Part shown: piece by piece, positions 32,672 through 40,504 of the stretch | Layout of the letters: each line of letters opens with the position of its first letter | Numbering within the stretch: the first letter of the stretch is position 1 | NCBI GenBank assembly: GCA_002345025.1 | Contig: DDUX01000070.1 | Location: forward strand, 79,135 to 121,870 | DNA: 42,736 bases | Source of the DNA: Candidatus Accumulibacter iunctus | GTDB lineage: Bacteria > Pseudomonadota > Gammaproteobacteria > Burkholderiales > Rhodocyclaceae | Direction: 5' to 3' | Notes under the pieces: model-generated | Told to the model about the DNA's origin: nothing | The model's database searches: none | What the model saw: the letters and a program-made list of their open reading frames with translations, nothing else | Program-made: the position numbers and the translations under genes

Positions 32672-34035
32672 GCAGCCATTTTGACGTTATCGTTCTGCGG
32701 TGCCGACATATAGTTCCGCTGGCGCTCTTGGCGATGATGAAAGGCCATGTACTCCTCGAAGTCACCGCTGGCACGAAGGGAGCGCAAGCGAAGCACCGCT
32801 TCCGCACCGCCCAGACTCCAGCGGGCGCCGGTGAGGTCCATGCGATCCTTGACCAGGTGACGACAAGCCCCCTCGATGATTCGGGTAGCGATCGGCCAGC
32901 CATTGGCCAGTGCGGTAGCATAGTCGAAACGTTCCTTGTTCTTGAGCAGGTAGTCGGCGCACTTGTCGACCGGCGCCCGCGCTTCTTCTGAGAGGCCTTG
33001 GCGGGTGGCGCTGCGGCGCATCCCCGCGGCCACGTCGCTGACTTTGCCCTGGAGTAGGGCGTAGGCGCGCTCCAGCACCCAGGTTTCGGCTTCCGGCGTG
33101 CCATCTGCATGGAAGCAGTAGGCGGCTTTCCACAGGTATTCGAGGACATGCACGAAATCCTGAATGACCACCACGTCGTTTCGGTGGCGCGCAATCGCCG
33201 CTTCGACTTCCCGCTGTTGCGCTTCCTGGCCGTCGACCAGCACCAACCATGTTCTCTCCTGCTTGGGGTCACGACGCTCGGCTTCGGCGAACATCTCCTC
33301 GATCACTTCCGCCGGGGTCTGACGCAGGCTGGCCCACACCCGTTTGTTCCGTACTTTGGGCCGCTTCGGCGCGGACGACTCGTCCTGCCCCATGATCTGC
33401 CCGGCTGTCCGCAGATGCGCGGCCACCTCGTACACCGAAGCAACCGTGGCCATCCGCTTGCGATTGCGCTTCTCGCCTTTACTCAGACGGGCCTTGAGTT
33501 TGTGTGCCCATCGCATCGATGGTGACGATGCTGCCTTGCAGTGCCAAGGTCGCCAGCAGTTCCGGGATGGCGGTCTTCTCGTTCGACTTCTCGGCGGTCG
33601 CGCGCTGCCCGAGCACCACACCCCTTGGGCCGCAAAGGCGCTGACCAGGTGAAGGGGGGTGGCGCCCACCTTTCCCGAGCGACGACTGGTCTTGTCGTCG
33701 ATGGCCACCACGTCGCCGTTCGCCAGCACGGGCAACACCTGGCCCACCCAGCGCACGAAGGCCGCCTCGAATTCGTCGGGATCAATCGCCGCAAAGACCC
33801 GGCCAAAGGTGTCGTGCGAAGGAATGCCCTGCTCAAGCTTCAGATACTGCCGCAACCACTCCAGCTTCTCTTTCGCCCAGGCCTCGATTTCGACAAAGGT
33901 GTCGGCCCCTGACAGGACCGCGCTGACTGAAACCACCAGCAACTCGATCAGGTCGTGCTCGACCTTCTTGGCTTGCCTCGGATCGCGCACGCCCACCCAC
34001 ACGTCGACCAACCGGAACTTGCTCGCTGCCGTCAT
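32668..34035 (-). pseudogene. Chimeric transposase frame: ISAs1 N-terminus fused to ISKra4 C-terminus
   Basis: The first 140 residues are ISAs1-like (FVEIEAWAKEKLEWL, GIPSHDTFGRVFAAIDPDEF, VVAIDDKTSRRSG). At a minus-strand run of four G (33624-33621) the ISAs1 reading moves to another frame. There GVVLGQRATAEKSNEKTAIP and IVTIDAMGTQ continue while the long frame reads noise. Near 33505 ISKra4-type sequence starts in the long frame: GEKRNRKRMATVASVYEV, then DFVHVLEYLWKAAYCF, then IEGACRHLVKDRMDLTGARW. Automatic annotation would call one ISKra4 transposase; it is a fusion of two broken genes. Confidence 0.8.
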
Positions 34036-34070
34036 GGAAAACCCCAAAAAGACAGAAAACTACACAAATC

Positions 34071-34092
34071 AAGGGGCTGTGAACAGCCCCTT
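34071..34092. repeat. 9-bp hairpin at the edge of the ISAs1-type element
   Basis: AAGGGGCTG (34071-34079), loop TGAA, CAGCCCCTT (34084-34092) is a perfect stem. It lies just outside the ISAs1-type transposase start and 14 bases from the next IS end. It may be the terminal structure of the ISAs1 element or a stop for read-in transcription. Confidence 0.55.
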
Positions 34093-34105
34093 TGTAACTC
34101 ATTGA

Positions 34106-34120
34106 CTGAAGTTTAGACAC
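34106..34120 (+). repeat. Left terminal inverted repeat of the IS
   Basis: CTGAAGTTTAGACAC is the exact reverse complement of 35676-35690. The match continues for five more bases with one mismatch (TCGCG against ACGCG). Confidence 0.92.
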
Positions 34121-34215
34121 TCGCGATAGCTGGCGGATGCCGGAGGCACTCGGGCCGCGCGAAAAAATTTTCGAAAAAATGCAAAAAAGACTTGACATGA
34201 CGTAGGAATCGTGAA

Positions 34216-34266
34216 GTCGCCGCGCGCTGCTTGCGCACGGTTCTCGCGCAAGCAGCGCGCGGCGAC
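34216..34266 (+). promoter_or_regulatory. 21-bp perfect hairpin in the transposase leader
   Basis: A perfect 21-bp inverted repeat (34216-34236 with 34246-34266; key ends GTCGCCGCGC and GCGCGGCGAC) encloses a 9-base loop. It follows an A-rich stretch and TTGACA at 34192-34197, and precedes two smaller competing dyads that reach the transposase ATG. It probably limits transposase expression by blocking read-through or forming an attenuator. No experimental basis. Confidence 0.75.
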
Positions 34267-34302
34267 CAATGAGGGATCGTTTTCGATCCCGGACTTTCCC
34301 TC

Positions 34303-35580
34303 ATGTCTCTCGCTGCCAACGTTTGCTTGCTGCTCTCGGAATGGATTGCCTTTCTCCTGGTGGCCGTGCCACCGCGTTCCCGCCGGACCTTCGTCGAACT
34401 CCTGATCGGCTGCCTGCTCAACCCGGAAGGCTGGGTCACGCGCGCCATCGGGGCGATTCGCCGAGAGGCGCACTGGACGACCTATTACAAGCTGATCGAG
34501 CGGGCGCAGGTGCCGGTCACCGAACTGTCGCTGCGTTTGTTGCAGCTGATACTGCTGGTGTGCCCGGCCAAACTGGTGACCCTGATCCTCTACGATACGC
34601 TGGTTCCGCGCTGCGCGAAGCTCGGGCCGGGGATCAGCATCAAACACGATCACAGCCACAAGGCCAATCGGCCGACCTTTCTGAACAGTCAGTGCTGGGT
34701 CACGCTGGCCCTGGTCATGCGCGTCCAGCTGGGCTCGGCGCTGACGGTACCGATTCGCTCCTGGCTCCTCGAAGAGTCGGGGCAGCGCGGCAAGCTCTGG
34801 GTGGCACGCCAGATGATGGACTCGGTCCGGGGGCACGTGAAGGGGGTGCGCTTGCTGATCGATGCCTGGTTCATGCGCCGCAGTCTGATTCTGCCCCTGC
34901 TCGAACAGCAGGTCCGGATCATCGGGCAGGTGCGGCGAGATACGGCCCTGTTTCTTCCGCCCGAACCGGAGCCGAAACGCCGAGGGCCAAAGCGCAAGTA
35001 CGGTCAGCGGGTCGATGCGGCGATGCTCGAAACCTTGCCGGTGCAGGAGATCGAGCTGACGCTGTACGGCAAGGTGCAGGCGGTCCGGGTGCGCTCGGTC
35101 CTCGCCGTGGCGCGATTCCTGAAGGGGCTCCCGGTGCGAGCGGTGTGGTGCGAGATGTTCCTGCCCGACCACACGTGGTCGCGCCCACGCCTGATTCTGG
35201 CGACCGAGACCGACCTGTCGGCCCAACAGGTCGTCGAGATCTACGCCGAGCGCTGGGGGATCGAGCCCTTGTTTCACAATCTGAAGCGCTGGTGGGGCGT
35301 GGCCAATCTGTGGCAGCAGTCGAAGGCTGCGCTGGAACTGTGGATGCATATTCGTTCCACGGCCTACGCCTTGACGCAATTGCTGGCCTTGCAGCTGTGG
35401 CAGTCCTTTCCGCTGATGGCGATTGCACCCTGGCGCAAGGGCGCCATGATCACCGCCGGGCTTTTCGCCCAGTGGCTGCGTATGCAATTTATCGGACTTC
35501 CCGTGCGCGACGCCTACGACCCGAAGTCCGGTCAATTCGTGATGCCCGTCCCCGGGCACGACCAGCGTTTGCAGTGTTGA
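34303..35580 (+). CDS. DDE transposase, IS4/IS701-like
   Basis: The 425-residue transposase has an RNase H-like core with candidate catalytic acids: D in LILYDTLVPR (about residue 97), D in RLLIDAWFMRRS (about residue 187) and E in YAERWGIEPLFHNLK (about residue 324). The motif ISIKHDHSHKANRP is typical of a subgroup of IS4/IS701-superfamily DDE enzymes. The frame is intact. The ATG at 34303 has no Shine-Dalgarno and lies inside an 8-bp dyad (34269-34276 with 34297-34304), consistent with translational repression. Confidence 0.88.
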   Translation: MSLAANVCLLLSEWIAFLLVAVPPRSRRTFVELLIGCLLNPEGWVTRAIGAIRREAHWTTYYKLIERAQVPVTELSLRLLQLILLVCPAKLVTLILYDTLVPRCAKLGPGISIKHDHSHKANRPTFLNSQCWVTLALVMRVQLGSALTVPIRSWLLEESGQRGKLWVARQMMDSVRGHVKGVRLLIDAWFMRRSLILPLLEQQVRIIGQVRRDTALFLPPEPEPKRRGPKRKYGQRVDAAMLETLPVQEIELTLYGKVQAVRVRSVLAVARFLKGLPVRAVWCEMFLPDHTWSRPRLILATETDLSAQQVVEIYAERWGIEPLFHNLKRWWGVANLWQQSKAALELWMHIRSTAYALTQLLALQLWQSFPLMAIAPWRKGAMITAGLFAQWLRMQFIGLPVRDAYDPKSGQFVMPVPGHDQRLQC

Positions 35581-35589
35581 GACGTCGGG

Positions 35590-35611
35590 CCCAGCGTCGA
35601 TCGGCGCTGGG
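35590..35611 (+). terminator. Hairpin after the transposase gene
   Basis: CCCAGCG (35590-35596) and CGCTGGG (35605-35611) form a 7-bp stem with an 8-base loop, 10 bases after the transposase stop. No T-run follows. It may end transposase transcription inefficiently. Confidence 0.35.
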
Positions 35612-35675
35612 GGATGCCAACGTCGTGACAGCCATCGCTCGCCTCCGCGGAAATCCCGGCGGGCAGGAGCCGCGT

Positions 35676-35690
35676 GTGTCTAAACTTCAG
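35676..35690 (-). repeat. Right terminal inverted repeat of the IS
   Basis: GTGTCTAAACTTCAG mirrors 34106-34120 exactly. It contains the stop codon (minus-strand TAG, 35682-35680) now used by the neighbouring small gene. Confidence 0.92.
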
Positions 35691-35967
35691 ACTGGTAAAG
35701 AATCGCATCCCATTTCGCGGATGCTGCGCAATCGCCTTGCCACTTCCGATGATGCGCGGCTATTGACTGCTGCACTCCGGCCTGACGCTCCTCCGCAGCA
35801 GTACGCGCGGCCAGCCAGTCTCTGAATGCGGTCAGGCTGTCGAAATCGGCCAGCAAACCGGCGAGATTCGTTCCCGCAATCTTGAGCAGTCTGTCGACCT
35901 CGCTCCCGACGTCGTTGCGGTCCCTGATTTCTTCCAGCTTGTTCAGCCGACGCTCGATTGCTCTCAT
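35680..35967 (-). pseudogene. Small coiled-coil protein with an IS-derived C-terminus
   Basis: The 95-residue frame starts MRAIERRLNKLEEIRDRN, a short heptad-like helix, and continues with an Ala-rich helical stretch. The last three residues and the stop come from the IS right end (35676-35690), so the native 3' end is missing or replaced. It overlaps the upstream small gene as ATGA. The family is unknown. It may still be translated. Confidence 0.55.
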
Positions 35968-36188
35968 TGTCTTGCCACCAGTGCGGTGGTCCGCGCTTCG
36001 ATCTCGTTGCCGTCTTCATCGACTTTCACCGAGCCACCGCCAGGAATCAACCGAAGGCGTGGCGTTATCCGCATCCTGCCAGGCTCGATCAACTGGATGA
36101 TGATGCTGAGCTGTTCGCCCGCGCCGATCGAGCCTTCCAGCTTGCTGAGCCGCCTTTGCAAACCGTTCAGTTTTCTCCGCCAGTGCAT
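35964..36188 (-). CDS. Small hypothetical protein with N-terminal coiled coil
   Basis: Starting at ATG 36188 gives 74 residues. MHWRRKLNGLQRRLSKLE is a short coiled coil. A strand-rich part follows (LSIIIQLIEPGRMRITPRL) and then GGGSVKVDEDGNEIEAR. Its N-terminus resembles that of the next gene, whose start overlaps its stop, so the two form a small operon. The open frame extends upstream but is not convincing there. I do not recognise the family. Confidence 0.55.
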   Translation of the reverse strand: MHWRRKLNGLQRRLSKLEGSIGAGEQLSIIIQLIEPGRMRITPRLRLIPGGGSVKVDEDGNEIEARTTALVARQ

Positions 36189-36306
36189 CCTCGACGACCT
36201 TCGGGCGCGACTGGCGTCCGCGCGTCGCCCCGAGACCATCGCCGGCACAGGAGTACGCGCCGCCCCTACTCTGCTCGGACAAAATCCATGAAATATTGGA
36301 CTTGCT

Positions 36307-36334
36307 ATCCGATATTGCATGGTAAATTTCGGAT
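36307..36334. promoter_or_regulatory. Palindrome abutting the start codon of the DUF4143 ATPase
   Basis: ATCCGATATT (36307-36316), 8-base spacer, AATTTCGGAT (36325-36334) is a 10-bp inverted repeat with one mismatch, ending at the base before the ATG. The segment is far more AT-rich than its surroundings. It could be an autoregulatory operator or a hairpin covering the translation start. Confidence 0.5.
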
Positions 36335-37567
36335 ATGCTTCCGCGCCCTGGTCATCTTGCCCAACTGCTTCAGCGCTTGCGCCAATTCCCGGTGGTTGCT
36401 CTCCTTGGAGCACGCCAGGTTGGAAAAACCACCCTGGCGCGACAGCTTGCGGCAAGCTGGGATGGCCCGGTCAAGCACTTTGATCTTGAAGATCCCGACG
36501 ATCAGGCGCGACTTTCCGATCCTGCTTTCGCGCTACGGCCACTGACCAGCCTGGTTGTTCTGGACGAAATCCAGACACGGCCGGACCTCTTCCCGCTGTT
36601 GCGGGTTCTCGCTGACCGCCCCGACACACCGGCACACTTCCTGATTCTGGGCAGCGCCTCACCGGAACTGCTACGGCGTGCTTCCGAGAGTCTGGCAGGC
36701 CGCGTCACATTTCAGGAACTGGACGGTTTTGGACTCGATGAACTGGCTGCCGCAAGCCGCTTGGCGGCCATCGACCCCAACTGGCTCGACAGCCGCTGGC
36801 TGCGCGGTGGCTTTCCCCGTGCATTGCTGGCCAAAGACATCCCGAGCAGCCGCGAATGGCGCGACGCGTTCATTCGCACCTATCTCGAGCGTGATCTGCC
36901 GCAACTCGGTATCAATCTGCCGGCACTGACCTTGCGCCGCTTCTGGACCATGCTGGCACACTACCATGGCCAAACCTGGAACAGCAGTGAAATCGCCCGC
37001 TCGCTCGGCGTCAGCGACAAGACCGTCAACCGGTATCTTGACATCCTTGAAGGCACTTACATGGCTCACCGGCTTCCCCCCTGGCACACCAATCTGGGCA
37101 AGCGCGAAGTGAAGGCAGCCAAGGTTTATGTCTCCGATACGGGCATTCTGCACAGTCTCCTGGGGATCGCCGATGCCGACGCCTTGCTTGCACATCCCAA
37201 GTGCGGGGCATCCTGGGAAGGACTGATTGTGCGAGAGATCATTCGTCGCAGCGGCGCACGTCGGGGCGAAGCCTATTTCTGGGGTGTCCATACCGGGGCC
37301 GAACTGGACTTGCTCATCCTCCGGAATGGCAAGGGCGTGGGCTATGAAGTCAAGCTCACTCGCTCCCCAAAGGTCACGGCCGCGATGCGATCCGCTCGCG
37401 AAGTACTGAACCTGGAGCAGCTTTATGTCGTCTGCCACGGTGAGGGCGCGCCTTGGCAGCTTAGCAATGGGATTACTGCGGTCCCGGTGTGTAGCCTCGA
37501 TGCGTGCGTGACAGACTACAGGAGTATTGTGCCTTTGGTCATCCCCACGGATCAGAGCTGCCCATGA
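36335..37567 (+). CDS. AAA-family ATPase with C-terminal DUF4143 domain
   Basis: This 410-residue protein has Walker A LLGARQVGKTTLARQLA (about residues 23-39) and Walker B LTSLVVLDEIQTRPDLFPLL. The sensor region is FLILGSASPELLRR, followed by a winged-helix-like WNSSEIARSLGVSDKTVNRYL (about residues 217-237). The DUF4143 domain at the end carries GAELDLLIL then GYEVKL, a PD-(D/E)xK-like D...ExK pattern. This family is common in accessory DNA and of unknown role. The C-terminus runs into the next gene (ATGA overlap). The 5' side shows AT-rich DNA, so recent acquisition is likely. Confidence 0.88.
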   Translation: MLPRPGHLAQLLQRLRQFPVVALLGARQVGKTTLARQLAASWDGPVKHFDLEDPDDQARLSDPAFALRPLTSLVVLDEIQTRPDLFPLLRVLADRPDTPAHFLILGSASPELLRRASESLAGRVTFQELDGFGLDELAAASRLAAIDPNWLDSRWLRGGFPRALLAKDIPSSREWRDAFIRTYLERDLPQLGINLPALTLRRFWTMLAHYHGQTWNSSEIARSLGVSDKTVNRYLDILEGTYMAHRLPPWHTNLGKREVKAAKVYVSDTGILHSLLGIADADALLAHPKCGASWEGLIVREIIRRSGARRGEAYFWGVHTGAELDLLILRNGKGVGYEVKLTRSPKVTAAMRSAREVLNLEQLYVVCHGEGAPWQLSNGITAVPVCSLDACVTDYRSIVPLVIPTDQSCP

Positions 37568-39366
37568 TTACCGTCGCCACCTACCTGGCTCAATCCATGG
37601 CCGATCACGGCCACCGCCATGCCTTTCTCGTCACCGGCGGCGGAGCGATGTTCCTCAATGATGCACTCTGTCATCATCCCGACATCACGCCTGTTTTTTT
37701 CCATCACGAACAGGCGGCAGCGATGGCCGCCGAAGCCTACGCCCGCATCGCCGGCAGGCCGGCCATCCTCAACGTCACCACCGGTCCCGGCGGAATCAAC
37801 GCGATCAATGGCGTCTTCGGCGCCTGGACCGACTCGGTCCCGATGATGGTCCTTTCGGGCCAGGTCAAGCGCGCCACCTGTCTGGCGACGACACCTGTTC
37901 GCGGCCTGCGTCAATTGGGCGACCAGGAAAGCGAAATCATCCCGATGGTGCGTGGTATCACGAAGTACGCGACGATTGTCGACCAGCCCGATGACATCGC
38001 CTGGCATCTCGACCAGGCGCTGCACATCGCGACATCAGGCCGACCAGGCCCGGCATGGCTTGATATCCCGATCGACGTGCAGAGCGCCACGGTGGAACCG
38101 GCCAGCATGCGTCGCTTCCTTCCTCCGCATGGGCCCGACCACAGGGCTTCCGGGGTCGAGCTGGACGCACTGATCGAGCGACTGCACCAAGCCCGCCGCC
38201 CGGTCATCATCGCCGGAACCGGCATCCGTGCGGCCCATGCGAGCAAGGAGTTCGCCACGCTGATCCGCCGCCTCGGCATCCCGGTGACCACGGCGTGGAC
38301 GCACGACCTGATCGCCAGCGATAACCCGCTGTTCTGCGGCCGGCCCGGCACCATCGGCACCCGCGCCGGCAACTTCACGGTGCAGAATGCCGACCTGCTG
38401 CTGATCCTTGGCAGCCGTCTGAACATCCGCCAGGTGAGTTACAACTGGCAGGCATTCGCACCACGGGCGTTCAAGATACAGGTCGATATCGACCCGGCAG
38501 AACTGGCAAAGCCTACGGTCCGACCCGATCTCGCGATCTGCTGCGACCTGCGCGATTTCCTGGCGCAGATGAACGCGCGACTTGCCAGGCAACCGCTGCC
38601 CCCGAACCCTGAACACGATCGCTGGCTCGCCTGGTGCCGACAGCGCCTGATCGATTACCCCGTGGTCTTGCCGAAACATCGCGAGTTCAACGGCAGGATC
38701 AATCCCTACCACTTCATCGAGGCGCTTTTCGAGCGGCTGACCGAAGACGACATCATCGCCTGCGGCAACGCCACCGCGACCATCGTCCCCTTCCAGGCTG
38801 CCGCGCTGAAACAGGGACAGCGCCTGTTCTCGAACTCCGGCAGCGCCTCGATGGGCTACGACCTCCCGGCCGCGATTGGCGCCTGGTTCGGCGCACTGGC
38901 CGCCCGCGGCAGTCAGCGGCGCATCATCTGCCTCGCCGGGGACGGCAGCATCATGATGAACCTGCAGGAGCTGCAGACGATCGCCCAGCACCGGCTGCCA
39001 ATCAAGATCTTCGTCCTCGACAACCGCGGCTACCTGTCGATCCGCACCTCGCAGGCGAACTTCTTCGGCCGCCTTGCAGGCGCCGACCCCGATTCCGGGG
39101 TCACCCTGCCGGATTTCGTGGCCGTTGCCAGGGCTTTCGGCATCCGCGCCTCGCGGCTCGACTCCGGCGACTTCGCGCAGCGCCTGCCAGCGATTCTCGA
39201 AACAAGCGAGCCGCATCTGTGCCAGGTCGTGCTGGACGAAACGCAGCAGTTCGAGCCGCGCACCAGCTCGCGTCGGCTGCCTGGCGGCCAGATCGTCAGC
39301 GCGCCGCTGGAAGACATGTACCCTTTCCTCGAGCGCGACGAACTGGCGCGTAACATGATAGATTGA
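37564..39366 (+). CDS. ThDP-dependent acetolactate-synthase-like enzyme of a sugar locus
   Basis: This 600-residue enzyme has the three-domain pyruvate oxidase/ALS fold. The catalytic Glu is E49 (FFHHEQAAAMAAEAYARIAG). The middle domain follows, then the ThDP site GDGSIMMN (D460) with N487 in DNRGYLS, 27 residues later. It would use a 2-keto acid such as pyruvate to transfer a C2 unit or to decarboxylate. Homologues sit in O-antigen loci; the best studied is YerE, which adds a two-carbon branch to a CDP-3,6-dideoxy-4-ketohexose. With rfbFGH nearby that role is possible but unproven; a true IlvB would normally be followed by ilvH. Confidence 0.85.
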   Translation: MITVATYLAQSMADHGHRHAFLVTGGGAMFLNDALCHHPDITPVFFHHEQAAAMAAEAYARIAGRPAILNVTTGPGGINAINGVFGAWTDSVPMMVLSGQVKRATCLATTPVRGLRQLGDQESEIIPMVRGITKYATIVDQPDDIAWHLDQALHIATSGRPGPAWLDIPIDVQSATVEPASMRRFLPPHGPDHRASGVELDALIERLHQARRPVIIAGTGIRAAHASKEFATLIRRLGIPVTTAWTHDLIASDNPLFCGRPGTIGTRAGNFTVQNADLLLILGSRLNIRQVSYNWQAFAPRAFKIQVDIDPAELAKPTVRPDLAICCDLRDFLAQMNARLARQPLPPNPEHDRWLAWCRQRLIDYPVVLPKHREFNGRINPYHFIEALFERLTEDDIIACGNATATIVPFQAAALKQGQRLFSNSGSASMGYDLPAAIGAWFGALAARGSQRRIICLAGDGSIMMNLQELQTIAQHRLPIKIFVLDNRGYLSIRTSQANFFGRLAGADPDSGVTLPDFVAVARAFGIRASRLDSGDFAQRLPAILETSEPHLCQVVLDETQQFEPRTSSRRLPGGQIVSAPLEDMYPFLERDELARNMID

Positions 39367-39394
39367 CGTCGTCCGACCTGTCCCGGAACGTCCC

Positions 39395-40495
39395 ATGATC
39401 CGTCTGCCCAAACCGCCGCCCGGCGGCATCTTCGAAGACCTGTTCGTGCTCGAGATGGCGAACAACCACCTTGGTCGCCTCGATCGCGGCCTGAAGATCA
39501 TCACCGACTTCTCGCGCATCGTCCGCTTCAACAACGTCAGGGCGGCGATCAAGCTGCAGTTGCGCGACGTCGATGCCTTCATTCACAAGGACTTCCGACA
39601 ACGCACCGACGTTCGCTACATCAGAAAGACGCTCGACACCCGCCTCGGGCGAAGCGAATACGCCCGCCTGGCAGCCACCATCAGGCGAGCGGGCTGCATC
39701 CCGATGGCGACCCCATTCGACGAGGTGTCGGTAGACCTCAGCGTCGAGCTTGGAGTCGATATCATGAAGATCGCCAGCTCGGACATCAACGACTGGATTC
39801 TCATCGAGAAAATCGCCAGTACCAAGAAGCCGGTCATCGTCTCCACCGGCGGCTCGTCGCTGAAGGACGTCGACGATCTCGTGACCTTCTTCAACCGGCG
39901 CGAAATCCCGCTCGCGATCAACCACTGCGTTTCGCTCTACCCGTCCGAGAACCGCGAACTGGAGCTGAACCAGATCGATTTCCTGCGCGACCGCTACCCG
40001 ATCAACGTGATCGGCTTCTCGACCCACGAACACCGGGACTGGCAGGCGTCGATCGCGATCGCCTACGCCAAGGGCGCGCGCACCTTCGAGCGCCACATCG
40101 ACATCGCTGCCGATGGCGTACCGCCTTCGGAGTATTGCAGTCTGCCGCATCAGATCGACCAGTGGTTCAAGGCACACCAGCAGGCAGTCGAGATGTGTGG
40201 CGCGCCCGGAACGCAGAAGCGGATTCCGGCCCGGCAAGAGATCCAGTATCTCGACGCGCTGGTGCGCGGCGTCTACGCCCGACGCGACCTGGCACGCGGG
40301 CACGCACTCCAGGATGACGACGTCTATCTCGCCATTCCGCTGCAGAAGGGCCAGATCTCCTGCCGCGAGCTGATGCGCGGCGAGGTCCTGCTGCGCGACG
40401 TGGCGGCCGACGGGGCCATCATGATCGACGCCATCGACAGCCCCTACGCCGAGAACGAGCAGCTCAAGGCACTGATCTACCAGCGCGGACTGTAA
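39395..40495 (+). CDS. NeuB-like synthase with C-terminal SAF domain
   Basis: The 366-residue protein matches sialic-acid-synthase-type TIM barrels that condense PEP with an aldose. EMANNHLG is near residue 23, the metal/substrate AIKLQLRD near 50, TPFDEVSVD near 108, KIASSDINDW near 125, STGGSS, GFSTHEHRDW and a FERHID terminal strand. The SAF/antifreeze-like domain (RGVYARRDLARGHAL onward) follows from about residue 288. GYSDHT of NeuB is altered to GFSTHE, so the acceptor may differ. It lies 28 bases after the ThDP gene. No CMP-sugar synthetase (NeuA) is in view. Confidence 0.87.
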   Translation: MIRLPKPPPGGIFEDLFVLEMANNHLGRLDRGLKIITDFSRIVRFNNVRAAIKLQLRDVDAFIHKDFRQRTDVRYIRKTLDTRLGRSEYARLAATIRRAGCIPMATPFDEVSVDLSVELGVDIMKIASSDINDWILIEKIASTKKPVIVSTGGSSLKDVDDLVTFFNRREIPLAINHCVSLYPSENRELELNQIDFLRDRYPINVIGFSTHEHRDWQASIAIAYAKGARTFERHIDIAADGVPPSEYCSLPHQIDQWFKAHQQAVEMCGAPGTQKRIPARQEIQYLDALVRGVYARRDLARGHALQDDDVYLAIPLQKGQISCRELMRGEVLLRDVAADGAIMIDAIDSPYAENEQLKALIYQRGL

Positions 40496-40504
40496 CTGCA
40501 AGAG

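Larger units (their letters stand above)
32285..34092 (-). mobile_element. Degenerate ISAs1-family element interrupted by ISKra4-family sequence
   Basis: Read on the minus strand, the stretch holds an ISAs1-type transposase N-terminal part (34035 to about 33505). The C-terminal half of an ISKra4-type transposase follows (about 33505-32668), then the ISAs1 C-terminal part (about 32630-32306). The right boundary is placed at the 9-bp stem ending at 34092. The left boundary near 32285, at a CAGGGC-like motif, is a guess. No complete terminal inverted repeat pair or target duplication was found. Confidence 0.7.
34106..35690 (+). mobile_element. Apparently intact 1,585-bp DDE insertion sequence (IS4/IS701-like)
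   Basis: The element is bounded by perfect 15-bp terminal inverted repeats, 19 of 20 if extended. It carries one full-length transposase gene (34303-35580), a structured 197-base leader and a 3' hairpin. The bases outside the two ends (ATTGA on the left, ACTGG on the right) do not form a target duplication. That suggests the flanks were rearranged after insertion. Confidence 0.88.

Noticed and set aside
34268..34302. Upstream ATG at 34269 as the transposase start
   Set aside because: It is in a different reading frame from the transposase and leads to an unrelated Arg/Gly/Asp-rich frame.
34099..35559. A minus-strand open frame of about 486 codons across the IS
   Set aside because: The plus-strand frame has the DDE motifs; the antisense one is His/Gln/Pro-rich noise.
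37504..37563. Earlier in-frame start for the ThDP enzyme
   Set aside because: The extra 20 residues lie inside the ATPase gene and do not resemble the family; ATG 37564 overlaps the ATPase stop and begins the conserved part.
38035..39582. A minus-strand open frame of about 515 codons opposite the ThDP gene
   Set aside because: It is a shadow of a gene with intact ThDP motifs, with no start signal or recognisable domain of its own.
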